NCBI RefSeq assembly: GCF_022179545.1
Contig: NZ_AP025518.1
Span: 2,914,001 to 2,978,000, forward strand
Length of the DNA: 64,000 bases
Direction of reading: 5' to 3'
Source: Mycolicibacterium fortuitum subsp. fortuitum
GTDB lineage: Bacteria > Actinomycetota > Actinomycetes > Mycobacteriales > Mycobacteriaceae
A model generated the notes under the pieces. That model was not told where the DNA came from and ran no database searches. It was given only the letters and a program-made list of their open reading frames with translations. Made by a program: the position numbers and the translations under genes. Shown here one piece after another: positions 40,633-53,518 of this stretch. The stretch's first letter is position 1. Every line of letters starts with the position of its first letter.

Positions 40633-42261
40633 GTGATCACCGCAACGGACCTGGAGGTCCGCGCCGGCGCGCGCACGCTGCTGTCCTTCGAGGGCTCGGC
40701 GCTGCGGGTGCAGCCCGGTGACCGGATCGGGCTGGTGGGGCGCAACGGCGCAGGCAAGACGACCACCATGCGGATTCTGGCGGGGGAGGGTGAGCCGTAC
40801 GCGGGTTCTGTCACCTCGACCGGTGAAATCGGTTACCTGCCACAGGATCCGAAGGAAGGCGATCTCGACGTCCTGGCTCGTGACCGGGTGTTGTCGGCTC
40901 GCGGTCTGGACACACTGCTCGCGGACCTGGAGAAGCAGCAGGTCTTGATGGCAGAGGTTGCCGACGATGCGGCCCGCGACAAGGCGGTCCGCAAATACGG
41001 CCAACTGGAGGAGCGTTTCTCCGCGCTGGGCGGATACGCCGCCGAGAGCGAGGCCGGCCGGATCTGCGCGAGCCTGGGTCTGCCCGACCGGGTGCTGACG
41101 CAGCCGCTACGCACGCTTTCCGGTGGTCAGCGCCGGCGCGTCGAGTTGGCCCGCATCTTGTTCGCGGCGAGCGACACCGGTTCTGGATCGGCGACCACGC
41201 TGCTGCTCGATGAGCCGACCAACCACCTCGACGCGGACTCGATCGGCTGGCTACGGGACTTCCTGCACAACCACACCGGTGGGCTCGTCGTGATCAGCCA
41301 CGACGTCGACCTGCTCGACGAGGTCGTCAACCGGGTGTGGTTCCTCGACGCGGTACGCGGTGAGGCCGACGTCTACAACATGGGCTGGAAGAAGTACCTC
41401 GACGCGCGCGCCACCGACGAACAGCGGCGCCGCCGTGAGCGGGCCAACGCAGAGAAGAAGGCAGGCGCACTGCGGGCCCAGGCCGCCAAGATGGGAGCCA
41501 AGGCCACCAAAGCAGTTGCGGCCCAGAACATGTTGCGTCGTGCCGAGCGGATGATCGCCGAACTCGATGCCGAGCGGGTGGCCGACAAGGTGGCCCGGAT
41601 CAAGTTCCCCACCCCGGCGCCGTGCGGCAAAACCCCGCTGGTGGCCAAGGGTTTGACCAAGACCTACGGGTCGTTGGAGATCTTCACCGGTGTCGATCTC
41701 GCCATCGACCGCGGCTCGCGTGTGGTGGTGCTCGGCCTCAACGGTGCAGGCAAGACGACCCTGCTGCGGTTGCTCGCGGGCGCCGAGACCGCCGACGCCG
41801 GAGTCCTGGAGCCCGGTCACGGTTGCAAGATCGGGTATTTCGCCCAGGAGCACGACACCCTGGACAACGAGGCGACGGTCTGGGAGAACATCCGCCACGC
41901 CGCGCCGGACACCGGCGAGCAGGACCTTCGAGGACTGTTGGGCGCCTTCATGTTCACCGGGCCGCAGCTGGAGCAGCCGGCGGGCACCCTGTCCGGCGGT
42001 GAGAAGACGCGACTGGCGCTGGCGGGTTTGGTGGCCTCCACGGCGAACGTGTTGCTGCTGGACGAGCCGACCAACAACCTCGATCCCGCGTCACGTGAGC
42101 AGGTCCTCGATGCGCTGCGCAGTTACCAGGGCGCAGTGGTGCTGGTGACCCACGATCCCGGTGCTGCCGAGGCGCTCGATCCGCAGCGTGTGGTGCTGCT
42201 GCCCGATGGCACAGAGGACTTCTGGTCCACTGAATACCGGGATCTCATCGAGCTCGCCTGA
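40633..42261 (+). CDS. ABC-F family ATPase (Rv1473-like)
   Basis: A 542-residue cytoplasmic protein with two ABC ATPase domains and no membrane domain. The first has GRNGAGKTTTM and LSGGQRRRVEL with LLLDEPTNHLD; the second has GLNGAGKTTLL, LSGGEKTRLAL and LLLDEPTNNLD. Between them runs the charged helical linker (DARATDEQRRRRERANAEKK) that reaches into the ribosome in this family. GTG 40633 has GAGGAGG at 40619-40625. ABC-F proteins act on stalled ribosomes or protect them from antibiotics; which applies here is not shown. Confidence 0.95.
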   Translation: MITATDLEVRAGARTLLSFEGSALRVQPGDRIGLVGRNGAGKTTTMRILAGEGEPYAGSVTSTGEIGYLPQDPKEGDLDVLARDRVLSARGLDTLLADLEKQQVLMAEVADDAARDKAVRKYGQLEERFSALGGYAAESEAGRICASLGLPDRVLTQPLRTLSGGQRRRVELARILFAASDTGSGSATTLLLDEPTNHLDADSIGWLRDFLHNHTGGLVVISHDVDLLDEVVNRVWFLDAVRGEADVYNMGWKKYLDARATDEQRRRRERANAEKKAGALRAQAAKMGAKATKAVAAQNMLRRAERMIAELDAERVADKVARIKFPTPAPCGKTPLVAKGLTKTYGSLEIFTGVDLAIDRGSRVVVLGLNGAGKTTLLRLLAGAETADAGVLEPGHGCKIGYFAQEHDTLDNEATVWENIRHAAPDTGEQDLRGLLGAFMFTGPQLEQPAGTLSGGEKTRLALAGLVASTANVLLLDEPTNNLDPASREQVLDALRSYQGAVVLVTHDPGAAEALDPQRVVLLPDGTEDFWSTEYRDLIELA

Positions 42262-42390
42262 CCGCGAATTCCCAAGACCCACCCCGCCTTCGAGACCGTC
42301 AATATAAGACGTTGGACAAATCGACCACCCGGCGTGTGGGTGGTTTCTACTGTGGGTACCCGTCGGGACATCACAAGCTGGGAGATGTCG

Positions 42391-42585
42391 ATGAGGGATA
42401 TGAACAAGAATCGCGGCGAACTGCTGGCCGAGCTTCGCAAGGCCTACGAGGGGGGTGCCAGCATCCGCTCGCTGGTAGCCAAGACCGGCCGTTCCTACGG
42501 CTCGATTCACAGCCTGCTGCGGGAATCGGGAACGACGATGCGCAGCCGTGGTGGCCCCAACCACCGAACGCGGTCCAGGGTGTGA
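42391..42585 (+). CDS. Small helix-turn-helix protein (Rv1473A-like)
   Basis: A 64-residue actinobacterial protein from ATG 42391 (MRDMNKNRGEL), with in-frame ATGs at 42385 and 42400. The HTH covers most of it: ELLAELRKAYEGGASIRSLV, then TGRSYGSIHSLLRES as recognition helix; the basic tail is RSRGGPNHRTRSRV. GGGAG lies 6 bases upstream. Sequences of this type occur widely in actinobacteria and probably bind DNA; the target is unknown. A TACTGT at 42348-42353 could be its -10. Confidence 0.85.
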   Translation: MRDMNKNRGELLAELRKAYEGGASIRSLVAKTGRSYGSIHSLLRESGTTMRSRGGPNHRTRSRV

Positions 42586-42614
42586 CGAGCACAACCGCTG
42601 CGCGCTGGCCGGAT

Positions 42615-43193
42615 TCAGCTCTCCGCGGGTGCCTGCTGGCGGACGCTGTCCTCGACCAGGTCGAGGACCGCGGTGAGGTTCTTCGGGTCCTCGCCGGAGG
42701 CGATACGGGCCACCAAACCGTCCAGGACCAGATCCAAATAGATGTGCAGGACGGCACTCGGCACATCGTCACGTAATCGACCGGCCTGCTTCTGGCGGCG
42801 GAGACGCTCTGTGATCGCGGCATCCAACTCGGCCGACCGTTCGGCCCAGCCTCGATGAAAAGCCGGGTCATTGCGCAACTTTCGGGCGATTTCCAGCCGG
42901 GTCGCCAGCCAGTCGAACTGCTCGGGGGCGGCCAGCATGTTGCGCATCACCTGGATCAGACCTTCGCGGGCGGCCACGTCGGCCATCCGCTCGGCGTCCT
43001 CGCGAGCCAGTTCGAAGAACAAGGTGTCCTTGTCCTTGAAGTGGTGAAAGATTGCGCCGCGCGACAGCCCGATGGTTTCTTCGAGCCGCCGCACGGTCGC
43101 ACTCTCGTAACCGTATTGGCCGAAACAGCGCCGGGCGCCGTCAAGGATCTGACGGCGCCGGGCCGCGAGATGGTCGTCCGTCACCCGGGGCAT
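42615..43193 (-). CDS. acnR: TetR-family repressor AcnR
   Basis: A 192-residue TetR regulator downstream of acn, equivalent to Rv1474c and the corynebacterial AcnR, which represses aconitase. The HTH is in residues 12-60: the helix in RRRQILDGARRCFGQYGYES, then IGLSRGAIFHHFKDKDTLF. ATG 43193 has GAGGAG 8 bases upstream on the coding strand. It is 70 bases after the acn stop, in the same direction. Its probable site, CAGGAC and GTACTG on the minus strand, lies at 46151-46166. Confidence 0.92.
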   Translation of the reverse strand: MPRVTDDHLAARRRQILDGARRCFGQYGYESATVRRLEETIGLSRGAIFHHFKDKDTLFFELAREDAERMADVAAREGLIQVMRNMLAAPEQFDWLATRLEIARKLRNDPAFHRGWAERSAELDAAITERLRRQKQAGRLRDDVPSAVLHIYLDLVLDGLVARIASGEDPKNLTAVLDLVEDSVRQQAPAES

Positions 43194-43263
43194 TCAGACC
43201 ACTCCTCGCGCAAGCGCCTGTCGCGGCGCTGTCTCTTACCTGCTTCGGTCAGTCCGGTCAGGA

Positions 43264-46166
<2,903 letters not shown>

Positions 46167-46337
46167 CAATGGCCAGCGGGCCGGGGTCCAGTCTTCCCTT
46201 GTCGCGTTCGCGTTGCTACCCGGTCGGTCGGATCCGTGTGATCCGTGCGCGGTCGCCCGCGTCACCCACCGGTGACGATCGGCGGTCGATGCGGTGACGA
46301 TTCCCATGTCGCTTCGCGGACGCGCAGCGGTTCGGCG

Positions 46338-46343
46338 TACCGT
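46338..46343 (+). promoter_or_regulatory. -10 box of the Rv1476-like gene (leaderless)
   Basis: TACCGT with 6 bases to GTG 46350. The rest of the acn-Rv1476 gap (46093-46349) holds the acn promoter; I see nothing else in it. Confidence 0.5.
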
Positions 46344-46349
46344 GCCCCT

Positions 46350-46928
46350 GTGACCGGACCGCATGTCATCCCGTTCCTTCCTGCCTACATCCCGGTCGAG
46401 GTGTGCGACACCGTAGGGATGGACGCGGCGCAACCCGACGGGGTCGCCAAGTGCATGGTGGCTGTGCAGGCCGACGTTCGCGACGACGGGGTCAGTGCAC
46501 CCGCCGCCGACGTCGAGGCGCTGCGTCAGGTCGTCAGCGACGCTCGTCAGGAAGGCGTCGACCTCAAGATCGTGGTGTTGCCGGCGAATCCGGCGATCGA
46601 CACCCCGTTGCGCGATATCGCCACCGAGGTCGGGCAGGCCAATCCGGGCGCGACCGTGCTCGCCCTGAGCCCGTCGTTCGCGGGCACCTACAGTCCGACG
46701 ATCGATCGGGTGACTTTGGAGGCCGGTCAAGACGTCGCCAAGACCGGTGATCCGGTGTTGTCCGCGAAGAATTTTGTCAGCGAGATTTCGACCCCGGATT
46801 TCCCGTGGACAGCCCTCACCATCGCGCTGGTTGTCGGCGTCGCCGGTGCGGCCGCCCTCACTCGGCTTCTGCAGCGCCGTAGCAAACAATTGACCGGGTC
46901 AGAGGCCTCGAGCGCCTCCTCGCAATAG
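46350..46928 (+). CDS. Rv1476-like membrane protein
   Basis: A 192-residue protein from GTG 46350 (TGPHVIPFLPAYIPVEVCDTVGMD), which lies 6 bases after TACCGT; the frame upstream is not used. The main part, residues 25-140, alternates strands and helices (VDLKIVVLPANPAIDTPLRD), like a TPM-type domain, with two cysteines near the N-terminus. A single membrane helix at residues 152-172 (WTALTIALVVGVAGAAAL) is followed by a short basic cytoplasmic tail. It always precedes ripA in mycobacteria, suggesting a role at the cell wall. Confidence 0.85.
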   Translation: MTGPHVIPFLPAYIPVEVCDTVGMDAAQPDGVAKCMVAVQADVRDDGVSAPAADVEALRQVVSDARQEGVDLKIVVLPANPAIDTPLRDIATEVGQANPGATVLALSPSFAGTYSPTIDRVTLEAGQDVAKTGDPVLSAKNFVSEISTPDFPWTALTIALVVGVAGAAALTRLLQRRSKQLTGSEASSASSQ

Positions 46929-46982
46929 GCGTCGAAACCCCCTCGAACATTCGTTCGGCATAACGCGCAATATCACTAATTG

Positions 46983-47026
46983 GTCACACTATTCGCAATT
47001 ACAAACTTGTAATTTGTGACTAAAGT
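46983..47026 (+). promoter_or_regulatory. ripA promoter region with nested inverted repeats
   Basis: An AT-rich patch holds ATTACAA and TTGTAAT (46998-47013, 2-base gap) inside an outer pair GTCACA (46983) and TGTGAC (47015-47020). TTACAA (46999-47004) and TAAAGT (47021-47026) are plausible -35 and -10 boxes with 16 bases between, so the inner palindrome overlaps the promoter. GTCACA resembles repeats bound by MtrA, a known ripA regulator; the assignment is inference. The leader from here to ripA is about 130 bases. Confidence 0.5.
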
Positions 47027-47158
47027 TTCTTTGGCTTCAGATGTGACGTACGGTGCAATCGGTAACCATTGTTGTAGTTGTGCTTCATGTGGCTTCTGCG
47101 CAATGGCCCCGAGCAAACGCCGGTACGCCGTCGTTGAGCCATAGGAGACTTGAGTCGA

Positions 47159-48571
47159 ATGAGACGCACCGTTGGCGCCTCTGCGTCCTGGCTGTACGGC
47201 CGTTTCTTGGCCGTGCCGGTGACCGCCGGGATGCTGCTGGCCACGGCTATGTCGGGAGGGGCGCCGGCCGTCGCTGATCCGGGGGCGCCCGATCAGGTCG
47301 CGACACTCGTCGCCGCGGTGGCCAATGCCGATCAGAAGCTGCAGGAGTTGGGTGCCGCCATCCAGACCCAACAGGAAGCCGTCAACAAGGCGATCGTCGA
47401 CGTGCAGGATGCCCGTGACGCCGCGGCCGCCGCGCAGCAGGAGGTCGATGCCAGCCAACGGGGCATCGCAGACGCCAACAACGCGATCGCCCAGGCGCAG
47501 AAGAGATTCGACACTTTCGCCGCCGCGACCTATGTCAATGGACCCTCCGGTTCGTATCTGACCGCGTCCGATCCGACCGACATCGTCAGCACCGCCGCGA
47601 CCGGTCAGACCCTGGCTGTCAGCAGTGACAAGGTCATCGCCGACCTGCAACGTGCCCGCACCGAGCAGGTGAACCGCGAGTCGGCCGCGCGGCTGGCCAA
47701 GCAGAACGCCGACCAGGCAACCGCCAATGCCCAGACGAGTCAGGACAAGGCGGTCGAGGCGCTGCAACAAGCGCAACAGACCTTCAGTTCGCAGCAAGAC
47801 GAGCTGGCCCGGTTGACCGCCGAACGCGCCTCGGCCCAAGCCCAACTCGCGCAGGTGCACAAGACATCGGCTGCCACGGCCCCGGCGCAAGGGCAGGCGC
47901 CCCAGGCCGCTGCCGACAATTGGGATCGTGACCCGAAAGCGCCTGTGCAGGCTGGCCAGAAGTGGGACGGCGAATGGGATCCCACGCTGCCGGCGATCCC
48001 CAGTGCGTTCGTCAGCGGTGACCCGATCGCCATCATCAACACGGTGCTGGGCATCTCGTCGACCTCGGCCCAGGTCACCCAGAACATGGGACGTCAGTTC
48101 CTGCAGAAGCTGGGCATCCTGCCGACTCCGACCGGTTACACCAACGGCGCCATCCCGCGGGTGTACGGACGGCAGGCGTCCGAATACGTCATCCAGCGCG
48201 CCGGCTCCCAGATGGGTGTCCCGTACTCGTGGGGCGGCGGCAACGCGGCCGGCCCCAGTCGCGGCATCGATTCGGGTGCCAACACGGTCGGCTTCGACTG
48301 TTCCGGCCTGATCCTCTACGCGTTCGCCGGCGTCGGCATCAAGTTGCCGCACTACTCGGGCTCGCAGTACAACGCCGGGCGCAAGATCCCGTCCTCGCAG
48401 ATGCGTCGTGGCGACGTGATCTTCTACGGCCCCGGTGGCAGCCAGCACGTCACGCTCTACCTGGGCAACGGCCAGATGCTCGAAGCGCCCTACACCGGCT
48501 CACACGTCAAGATCTCGCCGGTCCGGACCAGCGGCATGACCCCGTACGTCGTCCGCTACATCGAATACTGA
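47159..48571 (+). CDS. ripA: Peptidoglycan endopeptidase RipA
   Basis: Secreted NlpC/P60 endopeptidase that separates daughter cells; 470 residues from ATG 47159 with AGGAGA at 47143-47148. The signal peptide occupies about 40 residues (WLYGRFLAVPVTAGMLLATA, then GGAPAVADPG). Residues 45-245 form a long coiled coil of alanine- and glutamine-rich helices that blocks the active site in the pro-enzyme of M. tuberculosis. The catalytic domain has C381 in GFDCSGL, H430 in GSQHVTLYL and E442 in MLEAP, matching 383, 432 and 444 there. ripB follows after 10 bases. Confidence 0.97.
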   Translation: MRRTVGASASWLYGRFLAVPVTAGMLLATAMSGGAPAVADPGAPDQVATLVAAVANADQKLQELGAAIQTQQEAVNKAIVDVQDARDAAAAAQQEVDASQRGIADANNAIAQAQKRFDTFAAATYVNGPSGSYLTASDPTDIVSTAATGQTLAVSSDKVIADLQRARTEQVNRESAARLAKQNADQATANAQTSQDKAVEALQQAQQTFSSQQDELARLTAERASAQAQLAQVHKTSAATAPAQGQAPQAAADNWDRDPKAPVQAGQKWDGEWDPTLPAIPSAFVSGDPIAIINTVLGISSTSAQVTQNMGRQFLQKLGILPTPTGYTNGAIPRVYGRQASEYVIQRAGSQMGVPYSWGGGNAAGPSRGIDSGANTVGFDCSGLILYAFAGVGIKLPHYSGSQYNAGRKIPSSQMRRGDVIFYGPGGSQHVTLYLGNGQMLEAPYTGSHVKISPVRTSGMTPYVVRYIEY

Positions 48572-48581
48572 TGGGAATACA

Positions 48582-49277
48582 TTGCGCTCCTTCGTCTTAC
48601 GGTGCCTGATCCTGATCGCCGCAACTGCGTTCGCGGCGATCAGTCTGGTGACGCCGGCCAACGCCGCACCTGACGACGGCCAGTGGGATCCCACGCTCCC
48701 GAAGATCGTCAGCTCGGGGGCGCCCGGCGACCCGGTGGCCATCGCCAACGCCTCGTTCCAGGTCAGCCAGATCGCACTGCAGACCACCCAGAACCTCGGA
48801 CAGCAGTTCCTGCAGTCCATCGGGCTGGCCCCCAAACAGGCCGCGTCGACATTCCCCGGCGGTCGGGTCCGCGGTCCGCAGGCCATCGAATACGTGATCC
48901 GGCGCGGGGGATCCCAGATGGGTGTGCCCTACTCGTGGGGCGGTGGCACGCTGACCGGGCCCGGGCCCGGCGTCGATTACGACGCCGGGAAGATGGGCTA
49001 CGACTGCTCGGGCTTCACCCGGTACGCGTTCGCCGGTGTGGGGGTGCAGATCCCGAAGTATTCGGGCGATCAGTACAACACCGGTCGCAAGGTGCCGGTG
49101 GCCCAGGCAAAGCGCGGTGACCTGTTGTTCTGGGGTCCCGGCGGTAGCCAGCACGTGGCGATGTACCTCGGAGGCGGCAAGATGCTGGAGGCGTCCGGCA
49201 GTGCGGGCAAAGTGACGGTGAGCCCGGTCCGGATGGCGGGCATCCAGCCGTACGCGGCCCGCATCATCGAATCCTGA
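48582..49277 (+). CDS. ripB: Peptidoglycan endopeptidase RipB
   Basis: A shorter paralogue of RipA without the coiled-coil pro-domain; 231 residues from TTG 48582. The signal peptide is residues 1-27 (SFVLRCLILIAATAFAAI, cleaved after ANA). The NlpC/P60 catalytic residues are C142 (YDCSGF), H191 (GSQHVAMYL) and E203 (MLEAS), with the same spacing as in RipA, and WDPTLPKI matches the RipA linker. It starts 10 bases after ripA, so the pair arose by tandem duplication and is co-transcribed. Confidence 0.96.
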   Translation: MRSFVLRCLILIAATAFAAISLVTPANAAPDDGQWDPTLPKIVSSGAPGDPVAIANASFQVSQIALQTTQNLGQQFLQSIGLAPKQAASTFPGGRVRGPQAIEYVIRRGGSQMGVPYSWGGGTLTGPGPGVDYDAGKMGYDCSGFTRYAFAGVGVQIPKYSGDQYNTGRKVPVAQAKRGDLLFWGPGGSQHVAMYLGGGKMLEASGSAGKVTVSPVRMAGIQPYAARIIES

Positions 49278-49339
49278 GGGGAACCTGAACTCTTCCGGGC
49301 AGCGTCGACGGATCTCGAAGTGCCTGGAATAGTTGACGG

Positions 49340-49357
49340 CGGGCACCCGGTTGCCCG
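49340..49357 (+). promoter_or_regulatory. Hairpin in the moxR1 leader
   Basis: CGGGCA and TGCCCG form a perfect 6-bp stem with a 6-base loop between ripB and moxR1. It may stop or slow transcription from ripB, or have no role. No convincing -10 box was found between here and moxR1. Confidence 0.4.
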
Positions 49358-49414
49358 TTGGAGCAAGTAGGCATTACCAGCGTTTTTGTAGTCGAACACC
49401 GTGGGAGGAAGTTG

Positions 49415-50578
49415 ATGACGTCACCGAGTGGACCGCCGCAGGGCGCCGGAGGCTATCCCGGTTCGAGCCCGGCGCCGGGCTTCCCGCCCGGGTCGACCGG
49501 CTCCCACGCCGCGCCGGCAGCCCCGCAGGCCGCGGCCAACGGCAGCCTGCAGGCCGAGGTGCACACCCTGGAACGCGCCATCTTCGAGGTCAAGCGGATC
49601 ATCGTCGGCCAGGACCAGCTCGTCGAGCGGATGCTGGTCGGTCTGCTCGCCAAGGGCCACGTGCTGCTCGAAGGTGTGCCCGGTGTGGCCAAGACGCTCG
49701 CGGTCGAGACGTTCGCCAAGGTGGTCGGCGGCACCTTCGCCCGGATCCAGTTCACCCCTGACCTGGTGCCCACCGACATCATCGGTACGCGTATCTACCG
49801 GCAGGGCAAGGAAGACTTCGACATCGAGCTCGGCCCGGTGGTGGTCAACTTCCTGCTCGCCGACGAGATCAACCGTGCGCCCGCGAAGGTGCAGTCCGCA
49901 CTTCTCGAGGTGATGGCCGAGCGCAAGATCTCGATCGGCGGCAAGACCTTCCCGCTGCCCAGCCCGTTCCTGGTGATGGCGACCCAGAACCCGATCGAAC
50001 AGGAAGGCGTCTACGCGCTTCCGGAAGCCCAGCGCGACCGCTTCCTGTTCAAGCTCAACGTCGATTACCCGTCGCCGGAGGAAGAGCGCGAGATCATCTA
50101 CCGGATGGGTGTGAAGCCCCCGGAGCCCAAGCAGATCCTCAACACCGGAGACCTGCTGCGGCTGCAGGAGCTGGCGGCCAACACGTTCGTGCACCACGCG
50201 CTGGTGGACTACGTGGTGCGGATCGTCACCGCGACCCGCGAACCCGAGAAGTTCGGCATGCCCGACGCCAAGGCCTGGATCGCCTACGGCGCCTCGCCGC
50301 GTGCGTCGCTGGGCATCATCTCGGCGGCCCGGGCGCTGGCGCTGGTGCGTGGGCGTGACTACGTGATCCCGCAGGATGTCGTCGAGGTGATCCCCGACGT
50401 GCTGCGCCACCGTCTCGTGCTGACCTACGACGCGCTGGCCGACGAGGTGTCCGCGGAGACCGTGGTCAACCGGATCCTGCAGACCGTCGCCCTACCGCAG
50501 GTCAATGCGCTTCCGCAGCAAGGACATTCGGTTGCGCCCGCCGTACCTGCCGCGGCCGCCGCGGCGGGTGGTCGGTGA
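49415..50578 (+). CDS. moxR1: MoxR-type AAA+ ATPase
   Basis: AAA+ ATPase thought to mature or assemble a metal-containing or membrane complex; 387 residues from ATG 49415 with GGAGG at 49404-49408. A disordered proline-glycine-rich N-terminus of about 45 residues precedes the domain. Walker A is LEGVPGVAKTLAVE, Walker B FLLADEINRAP, sensor VMATQNPIEQEGVYALPEAQ with the arginine finger after it. It matches Rv1479 and overlaps the next gene (GTGA), giving a MoxR-DUF58-VWA operon. Confidence 0.95.
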   Translation: MTSPSGPPQGAGGYPGSSPAPGFPPGSTGSHAAPAAPQAAANGSLQAEVHTLERAIFEVKRIIVGQDQLVERMLVGLLAKGHVLLEGVPGVAKTLAVETFAKVVGGTFARIQFTPDLVPTDIIGTRIYRQGKEDFDIELGPVVVNFLLADEINRAPAKVQSALLEVMAERKISIGGKTFPLPSPFLVMATQNPIEQEGVYALPEAQRDRFLFKLNVDYPSPEEEREIIYRMGVKPPEPKQILNTGDLLRLQELAANTFVHHALVDYVVRIVTATREPEKFGMPDAKAWIAYGASPRASLGIISAARALALVRGRDYVIPQDVVEVIPDVLRHRLVLTYDALADEVSAETVVNRILQTVALPQVNALPQQGHSVAPAVPAAAAAAGGR

Positions 50579-51519
50579 CCACTTCGCGACGCACCGTCGA
50601 CCTGCCGTCTCTCAAGCGCGGGGAGATTCGTGACCCTGCGTTGACGGCGGCGTTGCGCAAGCTTGAGCTGACGGTGCGGCGCAAGCTTGACGGGGTCCTG
50701 CACGGTGACCACCTCGGTCTGATCCCGGGCCCGGGATCAGAACCGGGGGACTCGCGGATCTACCAGCCCGGTGACGACGTGCGCCGGATGGACTGGTCGG
50801 TGACGGCGCGGACGCAGACGCCGCACGTGCGCCAGATGATCGCCGACCGCGAGCTGGAGACGTGGCTCGTCGTCGACATGTCGGCCAGCCTGGACTTCGG
50901 CACCACCACGTGCGAGAAGCGCGATCTGGCTGTGGCGGCAGCGGCCGCGATCGCGTTTCTCAACAGCGGCGGCGGAAACCGGATCGGCGCGATCATCGCC
51001 AACGGCGACACCATGCGCCGGGTTCCGGCGCTGAGTGGGCGCGTGCACGAGCAGGAACTGCTGCGGGCCATCGCCACGACGCCGCGGGCCCCGGTGGGTG
51101 TGCGCGGCGACCTGGCCGCGGCCATCGACGCCCTGCGCCGCCCCGAGCGCCGCCGCGGCATGGCGGTGATCATCAGTGACTTCCTCGGGCCGATCAACTG
51201 GATGCGTCCGCTGCGGGCCATCGCGGGGCGCCACGAAGTACTCGGCATCGAGATCCTCGACCCCCGCGACGTCGAACTGCCCGCGGTCGGCGACGTGGTG
51301 CTGCAGGACACCGAGACCGGGGTCACCCGTGAGTTCACCATCGACGAACAGTTGCGCAGCGACTTCGAGCGGGCTGCCGCCGCGCATCGCGAAGAGGTGG
51401 CCCGGACGTTGCGGCGGTGCGATGCGCCACTGCTGAGCCTGCGTACCGACCGGGACTGGATCGCCGACGTGGTCCGGTTCGTGGCCAACCGGCGGCGCGG
51501 CGCGCTTGCGGGCCGTTAG
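50575..51519 (+). CDS. DUF58 domain protein
   Basis: A 314-residue protein partner of MoxR, equivalent to Rv1480. The DUF58 signature GDDVRRMDWSVTARTQTPHV appears near residue 65; the rest has a VWA-like fold with VVDMSASLDFG, where the metal-binding Asp is followed by Ser-Ala-Ser. It has no membrane helix, unlike many relatives. The start overlaps moxR1, and the VWA gene follows 56 bases later. The complex they form is thought to act as a chaperone; its client is unknown. Confidence 0.92.
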   Translation: MTTSRRTVDLPSLKRGEIRDPALTAALRKLELTVRRKLDGVLHGDHLGLIPGPGSEPGDSRIYQPGDDVRRMDWSVTARTQTPHVRQMIADRELETWLVVDMSASLDFGTTTCEKRDLAVAAAAAIAFLNSGGGNRIGAIIANGDTMRRVPALSGRVHEQELLRAIATTPRAPVGVRGDLAAAIDALRRPERRRGMAVIISDFLGPINWMRPLRAIAGRHEVLGIEILDPRDVELPAVGDVVLQDTETGVTREFTIDEQLRSDFERAAAAHREEVARTLRRCDAPLLSLRTDRDWIADVVRFVANRRRGALAGR

Positions 51520-51575
51520 CCCCGTACCGGTAGAAGAAGCTTGATGAGCAACCAAACCGAAATGACTTCTCGCAC

Positions 51576-52583
51576 ATGACTTTACCGATTCTCGGTCCGA
51601 TGAGCCTGACGGGCTTCGCGCACGCGTGGTGGTTCTTGTTCCTCTTCGTGGTGCTGGGGCTGGTGGCGTACTACGTCATCGTGCAGCGCGCGCGTAAACA
51701 GCGGGTCCTGCGCTTCGCCAACATGGAGCTGCTCGAAAGTGTGGCGCCCAAGCAGCCGACCCGGTGGCGGCACCTGCCCGCGGCTCTGCTCGCGGTCTCG
51801 CTCGTCCTGCTGACGGTGGCGATGGCGGGCCCGACCCACGATGTGCGGATTCCGCGTAACCGCGCCGTGGTCATGTTGGTGATCGACGTGTCCCAGTCGA
51901 TGCGCGCCACCGATGTCGCCCCCAGCCGGCTGGCCGCCGCGCAGGAGGCGGCCAAGCAGTTCGCCGATCAGCTCACCCCGGGCATCAACCTCGGGCTGAT
52001 CGCCTATGCGGGTACCGCGACCGTGCTGGTGCAGCCGACCACCAACCGCGAGGCCACCAAGAACGGTCTCGACAAGCTGCAGCTGGCGGACCGGACCGCC
52101 ACGGGAGAGGGAATCTTCACCGCGCTGCAGGCGATCGCCACCGTCGGAGCAGTGATCGGCGGTGGTGACGAGAAGCCGCCCGCGCGCATCGTGCTGATGT
52201 CCGACGGCAAGGAGACCGTGCCGTCCAACCCGGACAATCCGAAGGGCGCCTACACCGCGGCTCGCACGGCCAAGGATCAGGGAGTGCCGATCTCCACGGT
52301 GTCCTTCGGCACGCCGTACGGCTACGTCGAGATCAACGATCAGCGCCAGCCGGTTCCGGTGGACGACGAGATGCTGGGCAAGATCGCCAAGTTGTCGGGC
52401 GGCGACGCCTTCACCGCGTCCAGCCTCGAACAGCTCAAGCAGGTGTTCACCTCGCTGCAGCAGCAGATCGGCTACGAGACCATCAAGGGCGACGCCAGCC
52501 TGGGTTGGCTCCGGTTGGGTGCGTTGGTGCTGGCCCTGGCCGGTGTGGCGGCTCTGCTGATCAACCGCAGACTGCCCGGCTAG
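51576..52583 (+). CDS. Membrane-anchored von Willebrand factor A protein
   Basis: A 335-residue protein equivalent to Rv1481. Two helices at residues 12-32 and 62-82 and one at 310-330 bracket a VWA domain outside the membrane. The metal site [14 protein letters not shown] has the DxSxS pattern complete near residue 105. It is the third part of the MoxR-DUF58-VWA set, which in related systems binds a partner protein through the metal site. It ends 84 bases before fabG1. Confidence 0.93.
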   Translation: MTLPILGPMSLTGFAHAWWFLFLFVVLGLVAYYVIVQRARKQRVLRFANMELLESVAPKQPTRWRHLPAALLAVSLVLLTVAMAGPTHDVRIPRNRAVVMLVIDVSQSMRATDVAPSRLAAAQEAAKQFADQLTPGINLGLIAYAGTATVLVQPTTNREATKNGLDKLQLADRTATGEGIFTALQAIATVGAVIGGGDEKPPARIVLMSDGKETVPSNPDNPKGAYTAARTAKDQGVPISTVSFGTPYGYVEINDQRQPVPVDDEMLGKIAKLSGGDAFTASSLEQLKQVFTSLQQQIGYETIKGDASLGWLRLGALVLALAGVAALLINRRLPG

Positions 52584-52649
52584 AACGCGATTGCGCCTTC
52601 CCGGACGGCAGTCGGCACCGGTGGTGCGATTTCCAGACCATGCTGGTGA

Positions 52650-53456
<807 letters not shown>

Positions 53457-53518
53457 CCCACCGGTCAGCTGCCCCAAACATATTGGACTACTGAAGCTTT
53501 CAAGAAGGAGTCGCACTA

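Noticed and set aside
46929..47158. c-di-AMP (ydaO) riboswitch before ripA
   Set aside because: The leader lacks the conserved GC-rich paired core I would expect from that riboswitch; kept only as an open check in the ripA finding.
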